Shown: positions 14,910 to 23,005 of the stretch, one piece after another
How the letters are laid out: every line of letters starts with the position of its first letter
Position numbering within the stretch: the first letter of the stretch is position 1
Origin: an uncultured Fretibacterium sp.
GTDB taxonomy: Bacteria > Synergistota > Synergistia > Synergistales > Aminobacteriaceae
Direction: 5' to 3'
Length of the DNA stretch: 24,721 nt
Assembly: GCA_937892105.1 (NCBI GenBank)
Contig: CALAUZ010000300.1
Span: 1-24,721, forward strand
Program-made: the position numbers and the translations under genes
The notes under the pieces: model-generated
What the model was told of the DNA's origin: nothing
The model's database searches: none
The model's input: the letters and a program-made list of their open reading frames with translations, nothing else

Positions 14910-16199
14910 TTGTACTTAACTGTAAAAAATCAGCTCAAAAATCTCTCAGTGCGTGAATATAAAACTTTAAGAACTCTTTGTAGACTTTCCCAAAACCTGT
15001 TTAACGAGGCTATGTATAGTGTAAGGCAGTATTACTTTGCGGAACATAAATATCTGCGCTACGAGAATAATTACCATGTCTGTAAAGGAAGCGAAAACTA
15101 TCAGGCTTTAGGCACTGAAATAGCACAGCAGACTTTAAAAGTAGTTGACCGCTGTTTCAAATCTTTTTTTGCTCTGATAAGTAAAGCTAAATCCGGCTCG
15201 TACCAGTTCAGAATGATAAATCTTCCGCATTACTTGAAAAAAGACGGCTGGTTCACTCTGATAATACCGCGAATAAAGATTAAAGACGGTTATTTTACGC
15301 TCCCAATGTCAAGGGACTCCAAGAAAGAACACGGCGGATTACGGTTTAATATACCGCCCAACATAGCAGACAAAGAAATTCAGCAGGTGCGTATTTACCC
15401 GCGAGATAATGCACGTTTCTTTGAGATTGAATATATTTACGAACAGCCAGAAGAAAAAGATGATGTTGACGCAGATAAATTCTTAGGCGTTGACTTGGGA
15501 CTGGATAATCTTGCAACATGTGTAACAAGCGAAGGGGCATCGTTTATAATCGATGGGAAACAAATCAAATCTTACAATCGCTTGTACAACAAAGAGAATG
15601 CAAGGCTTCAAAGTATCAAGGACAAACAGAAAATCAAAGGCTTTACAGAGCGTCAATATCACAATCTCAGAAAACGCAATGCCCGAATAAAACATGCAAT
15701 GAGTGTAGCCGCCAGACGTATTATCACGTACTGCATCAATCACCGTATAGGAAATATCGTAGTAGGTTATAACCCCGAATGGAAGCGCGAAATCAATATA
15801 GGCTCTGTCAACACACAGAATTTCGTACAAATCCCGCATGGACAGCTCCGTGAGAAGTTAACATATCTTTGCGAGCTTTACGGCATAAATTATGTCGAGC
15901 AGGAAGAAAGTTACACATCAAAAGCAAGTTTCTTTGATAATGACGACTTGCCGACATACAACGCCGATAACCCGCAAAAATATAAATTCAGCGGAACACG
16001 GATAACGCGCGGGCAATACAGGACCTCAACAGGCTGCATCTTTAATGCAGACATAAACGGAGCATTAAACATACTAAGAAAAAGTAAACTGGTGAACCTT
16101 AGCGTTCTACAGGATAGAGGCTGTATAAACCAGCCCCGGCGATGTTTTTGCTACGCACAATGGTATTCTGGAGCGGTAATAAGCGTGTCCAGACATTAG
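14910..16199 (+). CDS. tnpB: RNA-guided endonuclease TnpB (IS1341-like transposase accessory)
   Basis: An RNA-guided DNA nuclease of IS200/IS605 elements, ancestor-like to Cas12. The RuvC-type active site appears complete: Asp195 in GVDLGLDN, Glu330 in YVEQEESYTS and Asp381 in NADINGALNIL. The usual zinc finger of two CxxC pairs between the second and third motif is absent; that stretch reads SKASFFDNDDLPTYN and FSGTRITRGQYRTSTG and holds one Cys. This matches a known zinc-finger-less TnpB subgroup. I choose TTG 14910, giving MYLTVKNQLKNLS, with GAGGTG 6 nt upstream; GTG 14901 is an alternative. The roughly 40 residues after the third motif overlap the DNA expected to encode the guide (omega) RNA. 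429 aa, no frameshift. Confidence 0.88.
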   Translation: MYLTVKNQLKNLSVREYKTLRTLCRLSQNLFNEAMYSVRQYYFAEHKYLRYENNYHVCKGSENYQALGTEIAQQTLKVVDRCFKSFFALISKAKSGSYQFRMINLPHYLKKDGWFTLIIPRIKIKDGYFTLPMSRDSKKEHGGLRFNIPPNIADKEIQQVRIYPRDNARFFEIEYIYEQPEEKDDVDADKFLGVDLGLDNLATCVTSEGASFIIDGKQIKSYNRLYNKENARLQSIKDKQKIKGFTERQYHNLRKRNARIKHAMSVAARRIITYCINHRIGNIVVGYNPEWKREINIGSVNTQNFVQIPHGQLREKLTYLCELYGINYVEQEESYTSKASFFDNDDLPTYNADNPQKYKFSGTRITRGQYRTSTGCIFNADINGALNILRKSKLVNLSVLQDRGCINQPRRCFCYAQWYSGAVISVSRH

Positions 16200-16250
16200 G
16201 CCGAGTACCAAACTTCCCCGAAAGCCCCCGCCTTTAGGCGTGGGGTGGTT
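16100..16250 (+). ncRNA. predicted omega-RNA scaffold at the tnpB 3' end
   Basis: Known TnpB systems make their guide RNA from the 3' end of tnpB through the right end, with the guide taken from DNA beyond it. Here there is a GGCTG...CAGCC stem (about 16121-16137), then the strong right-end hairpin. Boundaries are inferred, not seen. Confidence 0.45.
16225..16245 (+). repeat. right-end hairpin of the tnpB element
   Basis: CCCCCGCC, TTTA loop, GGCGTGGGG: eight pairs with a bulged T at 16241. The flanks, GAAAG before and GGTTTACT after, are characteristic of IS200/IS605 right ends. Confidence 0.75.
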
Positions 16251-16314
16251 TACTACTCTGAACCTGCCTTTTGCCTGAAATTTTGTGATTGGCCTAATTA
16301 TAGCAAAATTCAAC

Positions 16315-16348
16315 AAAAAAACCGTCCCACAATACTATGTAAGACGGC
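16315..16348 (-). terminator. rho-independent terminator of the recO-cobT-pncA operon
   Basis: On the minus strand GCCGTCTTACA pairs with TGTGGGACGGT (11 pairs, some G-T) around a 6-nt loop, then a run of seven T. It starts 17 nt after the HdeD-type gene ends. Confidence 0.85.
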
Positions 16349-16364
16349 CCAACTTTCCTAGCAC

Positions 16365-16868
16365 TTAACGCTCCATCACGAAGCCTTCAACTATTGCGAG
16401 TACTCCCGAAGCAATCAGTACCCCCGAAAGCACCATCATCACCGACAACGATATAACCAGCGGGGACGCAAACACCAGAGCCGCAAAGAGTATCAATGCT
16501 ATACCGCTGATGAGCATAACCCACCAGCCCTGCACACCTGCACCGCCAAGCCAGAAAGATATACATGACCTTGTTACGCCGGACGAAAACAGCCACAATG
16601 CAATAACGAACGGAAGAATGAACGCAGTAACACCAGGCTGTGCAATCATGACTATTCCCGCAATCAGGTCAAGTATTCCCATTATGATGAAGCGTCTTAA
16701 CCTGAAGAAATACCACCCTGAGAAATGATTTGCACCCGAAACTGCAAGCCCTATACCTATGATTGTTCCTGCCGACATTATCGCCTCTACTGGGTATCTC
16801 ATTGTCAGTATGCCCAGAAGTATTAACACCGCACCAGTGATGAACAGGTGAATACGAATGCTCCTCAT
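16365..16868 (-). CDS. HdeD/DUF308-type membrane protein
   Basis: A 167-aa integral membrane protein of the HdeD/DUF308 family. Six hydrophobic helices fill almost the whole length, arranged as three helical hairpins (opening HLFITGAVLILLGILTM; later FIIMGILDLIAGIVMIAQP and LVISLSVMMVLSGVLIASG). The repeated pattern GxxxLxxGxxxxxxP is typical of DUF308. HdeD is linked to acid resistance in E. coli, but most members have no known role. The ATG overlaps the stop of the HAD phosphatase gene as ATGA, so it is translationally coupled and is the last gene of its operon, followed by a terminator. A link to the operon's cobamide and nicotinate genes is not evident. Confidence 0.85.
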   Translation of the reverse strand: MRSIRIHLFITGAVLILLGILTMRYPVEAIMSAGTIIGIGLAVSGANHFSGWYFFRLRRFIIMGILDLIAGIVMIAQPGVTAFILPFVIALWLFSSGVTRSCISFWLGGAGVQGWWVMLISGIALILFAALVFASPLVISLSVMMVLSGVLIASGVLAIVEGFVMER

Positions 16869-17482
16869 GACTTCTTGCCTTCCTTTTCCAGCAACATATC
16901 AAGCTCATTCTGTACCTGGCTTAACGTCCCAAACTGTATCGTGTGAAACCCAAAATCCCTTCCGGCAATAACATTGCGTTCAATGTCGTCAATGAATACG
17001 CACTCAGAAGGCACAAGGTTATACTTCTCAGCAAGGCATTCATATATCCTGCGGTCAGGTTTTATCAGCTTCACATCGCATGAGAATATTCCACCGTCAA
17101 GCAGCGGAATGAAGTCCAGAACATCAGGGTTTTGCGCCATTACATAACGTGAATAGTTCGACAGGTACAGCAGCCTGTAGCCGCGAGACTTCAAATCCTT
17201 TAGCCAGCCTGGTGTTGACGGCCTTTTCCTGAGAGTGTCGCCAACATTCGCGAAGACCTTGCGGAGTTCCTTCTCATGTTTGGGATCATACGCTATTATC
17301 GAGGCAAAAACTTTTTCGGGTTCGTCCCCTGCGTCGAGCCTGTCCCAACGTCCGCTTCCCCACACGGCAACATCAAGTTCCGCGATAAGTTCCTCACGTC
17401 CGGGAAACATGCGGTGAATGAAGCCGTCCCAGTCAAAATCAATGAGGACGTTCCCAATGTCGAATATTATGGTGCTAATCAT
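16865..17482 (-). CDS. HAD-family phosphatase (HAD-IA, YihX-like)
   Basis: A 205-aa haloacid-dehalogenase phosphohydrolase. Motif I is FDIGNVLIDFD with nucleophile Asp8; the second acid of the usual DxD is Gly10, as in the YihX-type subgroup. Motif II is LLYLSNYS (Ser108), motif III Lys141 in LIKPDRRIYE, and motif IV FIDDIERN (Asp165, Asp166). A small helical cap lies between about residues 16 and 85. The substrate cannot be read from sequence; sugar phosphates and nucleotides are both usual. It shares ATGA overlaps with pncA upstream and the HdeD-type gene downstream. Because cobT is in the same operon, dephosphorylating alpha-ribazole 5'-phosphate is an idea, but the known enzyme for this (CobC) belongs to another family. 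Confidence 0.88.
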   Translation of the reverse strand: MISTIIFDIGNVLIDFDWDGFIHRMFPGREELIAELDVAVWGSGRWDRLDAGDEPEKVFASIIAYDPKHEKELRKVFANVGDTLRKRPSTPGWLKDLKSRGYRLLYLSNYSRYVMAQNPDVLDFIPLLDGGIFSCDVKLIKPDRRIYECLAEKYNLVPSECVFIDDIERNVIAGRDFGFHTIQFGTLSQVQNELDMLLEKEGKKS

Positions 17483-18036
17483 ACTATCTTTACACCCATC
17501 TCTGAAAGCTCGGCTATATTTTTGCGGTGATTATCCAGGTCAACCCATGCAAGCATATTTTCCGGCACTCCGACTTTGCGGCCTGACTTCAGCAGTGCCA
17601 GTACGCTCTCACGGACGCAGAACTCGCTCGCAATTCCGCAGACGAATAACCCGCTTCCAATTTCATCACACAGCTTCTTTCCTGCCTTATTCTTTGCCTC
17701 GAAAGCCGAGTATTCCTCGACACCATCATTCTCGCCCTTGTAGTAGACCGTATCATCATTGGGACGCTGTGCAGGGTCCTTCACATCTCTGGTGAAAGCC
17801 TCGTGTATTTCTGCACCGTGAGTTCCCGCCTGACAGTGTACAGGCCATGTTCCGCCGTTGGGAATGTAGCTGCAATGCTTGGGGCTGTGATTGTCGGCAG
17901 AATAGTAGACTTTTGCGTCAGGGTTAGCGTTGATGAAGTCTATGATGTTTTTCACGGCTTCTTCTGCATGACCGCAGGCTAATGTGCCGTCAATAAAATC
18001 ATACTGGCAGTCCACAACTAATATCTCTTTTCCCAT
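17479..18036 (-). CDS. pncA: nicotinamidase (isochorismatase-fold cysteine hydrolase)
   Basis: Hydrolyses nicotinamide to nicotinate in NAD salvage. The Asp-Lys-Cys triad is visible: Asp9 in VVDCQYDF, Lys100 in VYYKGENDG and Cys140 in GIASEFCVRES. The metal site is present as Asp48, His50 and His54 (SADNHSPKHCS), and TWPVHCQAGTHGAE is characteristic of PncA rather than isochorismatase. At 185 aa it is normal length. AAGGTGA lies 10 nt before the ATG, 20 nt after cobT stops. It ends in an ATGA overlap with the HAD gene. Its product, nicotinate, is also the by-product of the CobT reaction and the feed for nicotinate mononucleotide, CobT's substrate. Confidence 0.92.
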   Translation of the reverse strand: MGKEILVVDCQYDFIDGTLACGHAEEAVKNIIDFINANPDAKVYYSADNHSPKHCSYIPNGGTWPVHCQAGTHGAEIHEAFTRDVKDPAQRPNDDTVYYKGENDGVEEYSAFEAKNKAGKKLCDEIGSGLFVCGIASEFCVRESVLALLKSGRKVGVPENMLAWVDLDNHRKNIAELSEMGVKIV

Positions 18037-18056
18037 TGTTTATATCACCTTACTGT

Positions 18057-19085
18057 TTAGAAATTTTGGAATGTTCCCATAGTGTTAATTATAGCGAGTG
18101 CGTCATCAATTATCTGTATCATTAACGCACAACCTGTCCCCTCTCCCAAACGCATTCCCATTCTCAGGCATGGGCGAATTTTCATGTACTCTGCGGCATG
18201 GTTATATGCAGGCTCTGCGGATTCATGAGACGCTAACATGTATTCCCTGCAAAGAGGCTCAAGCTGATACGCCATTAACGCTCCCGCAATCGAAATCACT
18301 CCGTCAATAATCACCGGTACATGATATATTGCTCCACCCAAGAATACCCCCGTCATTGCGGCAATGTCCAGACCTCCAACGCATGAGAGAATGTTCACGG
18401 GGTCAGTGAGATGTTCGGAGTGTAATGCGAGTGCCTCAAGTATAACGCGCTTCTTTCGGGAATATGCCTCATCGTCAAGTCCTGCTCCTCTGCCGACCAG
18501 TGCGTCATCACGGGATTTCAATGCGGCCATGATACATGCACAAGCAGGTGATGTATTGCCCATTCCTGCCTCGCCGGTGCCGATAACGCCGAAACCTTCT
18601 GCCTTCAGGTCTCTAACAGCGTCAATTCCAAAAGCTATAACGTCTTCAGCCATAGTATAAGGCATTGCCCTGCCATGAAGGAAATTATCAGTACCGTTGG
18701 GCATGAATTTTCGGGTTATTATGTTGTCGTTATGAGCGAGCCCCTTAACGCCTAAGTCGTAGAGCCTTAGTTCCGCACCTGCCTGACGTGCGAGGACGTT
18801 AATCCCGCCGTTCTGGCTGCCTGAGTATACCTCCATCAATCGCCGCGTAAAATCTTGAGGCGATGAACATACTCCTTCCTCGTAAATGTTATGGTCAGAA
18901 CCGAAAAGGCATATTGCTTTTTTGGATATGAAGCTGCGGGGTTGTCCTGTTATTCCTGCAATCTGTATCGTTATGTGTTCAAGTTCTCCGAGACTTCCGG
19001 CGGGTTTTATGAGGCTGTTCTGAATGTTACGGGCTTCATTCATGGCCTTGAAGTCTGGCGGAACAATATCATGTATTCGTTTCAC
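18057..19085 (-). CDS. cobT: nicotinate-nucleotide--dimethylbenzimidazole phosphoribosyltransferase
   Basis: Transfers phosphoribose from nicotinate mononucleotide to a lower-ligand base such as dimethylbenzimidazole, making alpha-ribazole phosphate for the cobamide nucleotide loop. The 342-aa protein keeps both key glutamates: Glu172 in GTGEAGMGNT and Glu315 in RLGEGTGCAL (E174 and E317 in the Salmonella enzyme). GSDHNIYEEGV and SGSQNGGINVLARQ are typical. No other cobamide gene is in the window, so whether this organism builds or only remodels cobamides cannot be said, and neither can the base it uses. It starts 3 nt after the recO-like stop and is followed after 20 nt by pncA. I see no cobalamin riboswitch upstream of the operon. 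Confidence 0.93.
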   Translation of the reverse strand: MKRIHDIVPPDFKAMNEARNIQNSLIKPAGSLGELEHITIQIAGITGQPRSFISKKAICLFGSDHNIYEEGVCSSPQDFTRRLMEVYSGSQNGGINVLARQAGAELRLYDLGVKGLAHNDNIITRKFMPNGTDNFLHGRAMPYTMAEDVIAFGIDAVRDLKAEGFGVIGTGEAGMGNTSPACACIMAALKSRDDALVGRGAGLDDEAYSRKKRVILEALALHSEHLTDPVNILSCVGGLDIAAMTGVFLGGAIYHVPVIIDGVISIAGALMAYQLEPLCREYMLASHESAEPAYNHAAEYMKIRPCLRMGMRLGEGTGCALMIQIIDDALAIINTMGTFQNF

Positions 19086-19088
19086 GGG

Positions 19089-19718
19089 CTAAATCTCGCT
19101 GAGGAATTTTACTGCTAATTTTGCGGCAATGATAAAGACATTTTCGCGGACGTTTGTATTAATTGGACTTGCGAACAATTTTATTACTCCTTTTGCGTTG
19201 AGGTTTGATATCTGTATGAGAAGGGAAATTTCCTCGTCATTAAATCGTTTTGACGCGTGGAAGTTCACGATGTCAGGAGCAAGACCCCAGAGTTCAAGCC
19301 ACTGCCATAAAAATCTCCAGTCCGGAACGTAATACGGTACTGAAGGTGTGGCGAGTATCTTCATGTTCCAGTAGAGTATGGCGAGAAGAGCATCATCAGG
19401 CTGCTCGAATGGCAAGTGCTTTATGAGCAGGTCTACCCAGCGGAAAGCGGCTTTTATGGTCTGAAGGCTTCTGCGTATTGCAAGCATGTCGTCCCTAACA
19501 TCAATATCCGTAACGAAGTAATTTCTGCTTCTTGTCTTTTTCTGGAGGTCGTAATATGCCCAAAGGAATGGTTCGGAATCTCCCATGAAGTGTCTTGATG
19601 TCAAGGAAACTATGCCTTCACCTTCGAGGAAGAGCTTTACCAACAGGTTGTTTTCGCCGCAGGGTTCACGTGATAGGGTTACTCCCTTTACGGTGATGAA
19701 GTCCTCGCCGTTGAACAT
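19089..19718 (-). CDS. RecO-like DNA repair protein without the zinc-finger segment
   Basis: Weak but consistent resemblance to RecO, the mediator that loads RecA with RecR. The N-terminal OB-fold part has the RecO pattern (GVTLSREPCGENNLLVKLF, then GEGIVSLTSRH), followed by a helical part with LLIKHLPFEQPDDALLAILYW and LELWGLAPD, matching the RecO helical block that ends in LGxAP. In standard RecO a four-cysteine zinc finger follows; here the sequence runs IVNFHASKRFNDEEISLL and has no cysteines. At 209 aa it is about 30 shorter than E. coli RecO, as if that segment were missing. It is first in the operon, with AAGGTGG before ATG 19718. The call could be wrong if only the OB fold is shared. 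Confidence 0.6.
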   Translation of the reverse strand: MFNGEDFITVKGVTLSREPCGENNLLVKLFLEGEGIVSLTSRHFMGDSEPFLWAYYDLQKKTRSRNYFVTDIDVRDDMLAIRRSLQTIKAAFRWVDLLIKHLPFEQPDDALLAILYWNMKILATPSVPYYVPDWRFLWQWLELWGLAPDIVNFHASKRFNDEEISLLIQISNLNAKGVIKLFASPINTNVRENVFIIAAKLAVKFLSEI

Positions 19719-19749
19719 TTTATGACCACCTTCATGATGTTATAAAAGA

Positions 19750-19758
19750 ATTATAACA
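19750..19758 (-). promoter_or_regulatory. extended -10 promoter of the recO-cobT-pncA operon
   Basis: On the minus strand TGTTATAAT: a perfect TATAAT with a TGn extension, about 30 nt before the start codon. No convincing -35. Confidence 0.5.
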
Positions 19759-19898
19759 GAGGAGCGTTCGATTACTCTCTCAGTGTTCGGAGCTTGTACG
19801 GATTGAGACTGATGAAATGAGCTTTAAAAATTATCTCAAATTCTGAGTAATCCTATCAGCAACCGCGATATAGAAGCAAAAAGCACTGTATACGCAGG

Positions 19899-19907
19899 TG
19901 CTATAAT
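19899..19907 (+). promoter_or_regulatory. extended -10 promoter of the GT2-fhs-fchA-folD operon
   Basis: TGCTATAAT, identical to the -10 region of the MATE fusion promoter. The leader would be about 30 nt. No good -35 is seen. Confidence 0.5.
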
Positions 19908-19942
19908 CACATAAATTTTTTACACGGGGAAGAAAGATCGCT

Positions 19943-20719
19943 TTGCTTGTTACAGTTCTAACAGTCTCATACAATGCAGAAGCTACAATAGCTCGGACGA
20001 TTGAAAGCGTCATCGCCCAGACATACCCGAACATCGAGTACATTGTCATAGATGGTGCTTCACGGGACAACACAGAATTGATAGCACGGTCATACCTTGA
20101 CAGGTTCAACGCCGTAACGGGAAGAAGCATGAGGGTAATCTCCGAGCCTGACAACGGAATGTATGACGCTCTCAATAAAGGCGCAAAACTCGCACATGGC
20201 CTTATCGTCGGACAGATTAATGCTGACGACTGGTATGAGCCTGACGCTGTACAGACTATGGCGGAACTCTGGGAACGCGAACATTACGACCTCGCTTGGG
20301 GAAGCCTTAACGTCATTACAGGTTCAGGGAGTTTCATCAAGCACGCAAAACGTGGCATTTTATGGACAACTTCCCACTGGTGCCACCCTGCCGCTTTTGC
20401 CGCAAGGAATATACTCCTTGAATATCCCTATCCCCTCACTAACTCTCATGATGATTTCGATTTTGCAACACATGTATACCTTGACGGGAAAAAGATTATC
20501 CCCCTCGATAAGGTCATCAGCAATTTCACGTTCGGCGGAATGAGTACGCAGAAAAGTTTTGCTGAAGTCAGAAAGCGCATTGACGAGATATACGGAATTT
20601 ACAGAAAATACGGTATGAGCAGGCTTTATTATATTCACAGGCTTATATTCGAGGCCGTGAAATATATTCTCATATATAAAGGAGACACAAATCACAATGG
20701 CATTTCCAAGCGACATTGA
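19943..20719 (+). CDS. family 2 glycosyltransferase
   Basis: A GT-A fold glycosyltransferase of 258 aa that transfers a sugar from a nucleotide-sugar donor to an unknown acceptor, probably an envelope or surface glycan. Visible motifs: [18 protein letters not shown] at the start, [33 protein letters not shown], and the DxD-like metal site [11 protein letters not shown]. The C-terminal part ([17 protein letters not shown]) resembles WcaA/LPS-type GT2 enzymes. There is no membrane helix. The start is TTG 19943 with only a weak GGGAAG-type site 12-15 nt upstream. It overlaps the beginning of fhs by 23 nt in another frame, so it is probably co-transcribed with the one-carbon genes although its function is unrelated. 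Confidence 0.87.
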   Translation: MLVTVLTVSYNAEATIARTIESVIAQTYPNIEYIVIDGASRDNTELIARSYLDRFNAVTGRSMRVISEPDNGMYDALNKGAKLAHGLIVGQINADDWYEPDAVQTMAELWEREHYDLAWGSLNVITGSGSFIKHAKRGILWTTSHWCHPAAFAARNILLEYPYPLTNSHDDFDFATHVYLDGKKIIPLDKVISNFTFGGMSTQKSFAEVRKRIDEIYGIYRKYGMSRLYYIHRLIFEAVKYILIYKGDTNHNGISKRH

Positions 20720-22370
20720 AATCGCACAGTCAGCACACCCCAAGCCAATTATTGACGTTGCTTCAGGCTTAGGCATAAGTGAAGATGAACTGGAGCTTTA
20801 CGGGAGATACAAGGCAAAAATTCCTTCTTCCGTAACAAAACGTCTCATGGACAAGCCGGACGGTAAATTGATACTTGTTACGGCAATAACTCCCACCCCA
20901 GCAGGCGAGGGAAAGACAACAACAAGTGTAGGACTTACTGACGGTCTGCAGAAAATCGGCAAAAACGCTATGGCCGCATTACGTGAGCCATCATTAGGCC
21001 CCAGCTTCGGGCTTAAAGGCGGTGCGGCAGGAGGCGGCTATGCTCAGGTTATCCCGATGGAGGACATCAACCTTCATTTCACAGGCGACCTTCACGCAAT
21101 CACAACGGCACATAATCTCTGCGCGGCTATGCTCGACAATCACATTCAGCAGGGCAACGAACTTAATATTGACCCCAGACGTGTAGTGTTCAGGCGCGTA
21201 ATGGATCTCAACGAACGTGCGTTACGAAACATAATCATCGGTCTCGGCGGAAAGGCTAACGGTGTTCCGCGAGAATCAGGTTTCGACATCACAGTTGCTT
21301 CTGAGGTGATGGCAATTCTCTGCCTGTCTGCTGACTTGATGGACTTGAAAGCGCGTCTGGGAAATATCGTCCTCGCTTATACCTATGACGGAAAGCCCGT
21401 AACAGCTTCAGACATAGGTGCGGCAGGTTCAATGGCAGTTCTTCTGAAGGACGCTATAAAACCCAACCTCGTCCAGACCCTCGAAGGAAGCCCCGTATTC
21501 ATTCATGGCGGGCCATTCGCGAACATTGCTCACGGTTGTAACAGCATACAGGCCACACGTCTTGGGCTGAAATGCGCGGATTACCTGGTTACGGAAGCTG
21601 GTTTCGGCGCGGACTTGGGTGCGGAAAAGTTCCTCGACATAAAGTGCCGTGTTGCTGGATTGAAGCCTGACGCTGTAGTAGCCGTTGCAACTGTAAGAGC
21701 CTTGAAGATGCATGGAGGCAGGAAGAAGACCGAGCTTAACACTGAGGATTTGCCCGCACTTGAGGCAGGTATTCCCAATCTCATGAAGCACATCGAGAAT
21801 ATACAGAAGTACGGACTTCCTGTTGTGGTTGCAATCAACCGTTTCCCCAACGACACGGAGGCAGAACTTGCTCTTGTCGCAAAGAAATGTGAGGAGCTTG
21901 GAGCAGATTTTGCGTTGTCAGAAGTCTGGGCAAAGGGCGGCGAAGGCGGAAAAGAATTGGCGCGCAAAGTCGTTGAAGCCTGCGAAAAACCCTCAAAGCT
22001 CAAATTCATGTACGATGTTGACATGACACCGAAAGATAAAATGAATGCCATTGCCCGCGAAATTTACGGTGCTGACGGTGTTGACTTCACGGCTCAGGCT
22101 GAGAAGGATTTAGCGCAAATTCACGAACTCGGCAAGGATAATCTGCTAGTCTGCATGGCAAAAACACAGTATTCCCTCTCTGATGACCCCGCGAAAATCG
22201 GCCGTCCTTCAGGGTTCAGAATTACCGTGCGTGAAGTGAGGCTGTCTGCTGGTGCCGGCTTCCTTGTTGCTGTAACTGGCGAGATTATGACGATGCCGGG
22301 ACTTCCAAAGAAACCTGCCGCGCTTAACATTGATGTTGACGCTGACGGAAAGATTACGGGGTTGTTCTAA
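20697..22370 (+). CDS. fhs: formate--tetrahydrofolate ligase (10-formyl-THF synthetase)
   Basis: Makes 10-formyl-THF from formate, THF and ATP; the entry step of the methyl branch of the Wood-Ljungdahl route and of formate-based one-carbon supply. At 557 aa it is full length. The ATP-binding loop is [12 protein letters not shown] (residues 65-76), followed by the family's strongest signature, [19 protein letters not shown] and [13 protein letters not shown]; the usual Val or Cys in GPxFG is Ser here. All later blocks, including [16 protein letters not shown] and [10 protein letters not shown], are recognisable. AAGGAG lies about 12 nt upstream of ATG 20697, inside the glycosyltransferase gene. 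The next gene, fchA, begins after one base. Confidence 0.97.
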   Translation: MAFPSDIEIAQSAHPKPIIDVASGLGISEDELELYGRYKAKIPSSVTKRLMDKPDGKLILVTAITPTPAGEGKTTTSVGLTDGLQKIGKNAMAALREPSLGPSFGLKGGAAGGGYAQVIPMEDINLHFTGDLHAITTAHNLCAAMLDNHIQQGNELNIDPRRVVFRRVMDLNERALRNIIIGLGGKANGVPRESGFDITVASEVMAILCLSADLMDLKARLGNIVLAYTYDGKPVTASDIGAAGSMAVLLKDAIKPNLVQTLEGSPVFIHGGPFANIAHGCNSIQATRLGLKCADYLVTEAGFGADLGAEKFLDIKCRVAGLKPDAVVAVATVRALKMHGGRKKTELNTEDLPALEAGIPNLMKHIENIQKYGLPVVVAINRFPNDTEAELALVAKKCEELGADFALSEVWAKGGEGGKELARKVVEACEKPSKLKFMYDVDMTPKDKMNAIAREIYGADGVDFTAQAEKDLAQIHELGKDNLLVCMAKTQYSLSDDPAKIGRPSGFRITVREVRLSAGAGFLVAVTGEIMTMPGLPKKPAALNIDVDADGKITGLF

Positions 22371-22371
22371 G

Positions 22372-23004
22372 ATGGCTGAAAAACTATTGATGAAAGAAAC
22401 ATGCGCAGAGTTCTCCCGTCTTCTGGGAGCAAGAGTACAAATGCCCGGAGGTGGAGCTGCTTCTGCTCTTGTAGGGGCTTTGAGTGCCGCGTTGTGTTCA
22501 ATGGCCGCGAACTTCACAATCGGCAACAAAAGGTACATTGACGCTGAACCTGAGATGAAGTCCATCGTTGAACGTTCCGAGAAACTGAGAGTGCGATTGC
22601 TTGAACTTGCTGATGAGGACGCAAAGGCTTTCCCTGAACTTGCGGCAGCATGGAAGCTCCCGAAAGATTACCCCGATCGCAAGGCAATATGCGAACGTGC
22701 AGCCCTCAATGCCTGCAAAGCACCGCTGGAAATGGTGAAGTGCTGCTGCGAGGCTATAGACATGCTGGAGATTGTCATGGAGAAGGGTAACATCATGCTA
22801 ATCTCTGACGTAGGCTGCGGGGTATCACTCTGCGAGGCTGCAATGACTTCTGCGGCAATGAACATCTACATCAACACCGGACGTTTGAAGGATAATCCGG
22901 AGGCAAGCGCATTGGAGTCAGAAATTGACACGTTACTCGCAGAATATCTAACCAAAGCTGATGACATTTCCGGCAAAGTTACGATAATCGTGAGGAGAGT
23001 ATGA
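22372..23004 (+). CDS. fchA: methenyl-THF cyclohydrolase, FTCD_C (cyclodeaminase/cyclohydrolase) family
   Basis: A 210-aa, all-helical protein of the formiminotransferase-cyclodeaminase C-terminal family. The conserved core is MPGGGAASALVGALSAALCSM, then NFTIGNKRY. Stand-alone members beside fhs in acetogens and purine fermenters act as methenyl-THF cyclohydrolase (FchA), interconverting 5,10-methenyl- and 10-formyl-THF; cyclodeaminase action on formimino-THF is the alternative. Context strongly favours the first: it sits between fhs and folD, and that FolD has lost its cyclohydrolase residues. No histidine or glycine degradation gene lies nearby to favour formimino-THF. The start at 22372, one base after fhs, gives a normal N-terminus; the ribosome-binding site is weak (GGGG about 10 nt upstream), suggesting coupling to fhs. 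Confidence 0.85.
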   Translation: MAEKLLMKETCAEFSRLLGARVQMPGGGAASALVGALSAALCSMAANFTIGNKRYIDAEPEMKSIVERSEKLRVRLLELADEDAKAFPELAAAWKLPKDYPDRKAICERAALNACKAPLEMVKCCCEAIDMLEIVMEKGNIMLISDVGCGVSLCEAAMTSAAMNIYINTGRLKDNPEASALESEIDTLLAEYLTKADDISGKVTIIVRRV

Positions 23005-23005
23005 C

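Larger units (their letters stand above)
14770..16255 (+). mobile_element. IS200/IS605-type element carrying only tnpB (IS1341-like)
   Basis: The element has tnpB in the middle, a left-end hairpin (14801-14817) and a right-end hairpin (16225-16245), both with a TTTA loop and one bulged T on the 3' arm. No tnpA (HUH transposase) is present, so movement would need TnpA from elsewhere. Exact ends are inferred: TTGAT at 14766-14770 is a candidate left target site and TTTACT at 16250-16255 lies at the likely right end. There is no target duplication to test, as expected for this family. Confidence 0.75.

Noticed and set aside
16276..16312. Inverted repeat TGAAATTTTG / CAAAATTCA downstream of the IS right end
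   Set aside because: Short, AT-rich, with a bulge and an 18-nt loop; it could be chance. The real terminator is the next hairpin at 16321-16348.
19719..19942. Possible riboswitch (cobalamin or THF) between the recO-like operon and the GT2-fhs operon
   Set aside because: I found no conserved riboswitch core or multi-stem structure. The 224-nt gap shows two divergent extended -10 promoters and little else.
21581..22051. 156-codon minus-strand frame inside fhs
   Set aside because: Antisense to fhs, low-complexity Ser/Ala/Thr product, no start signal.
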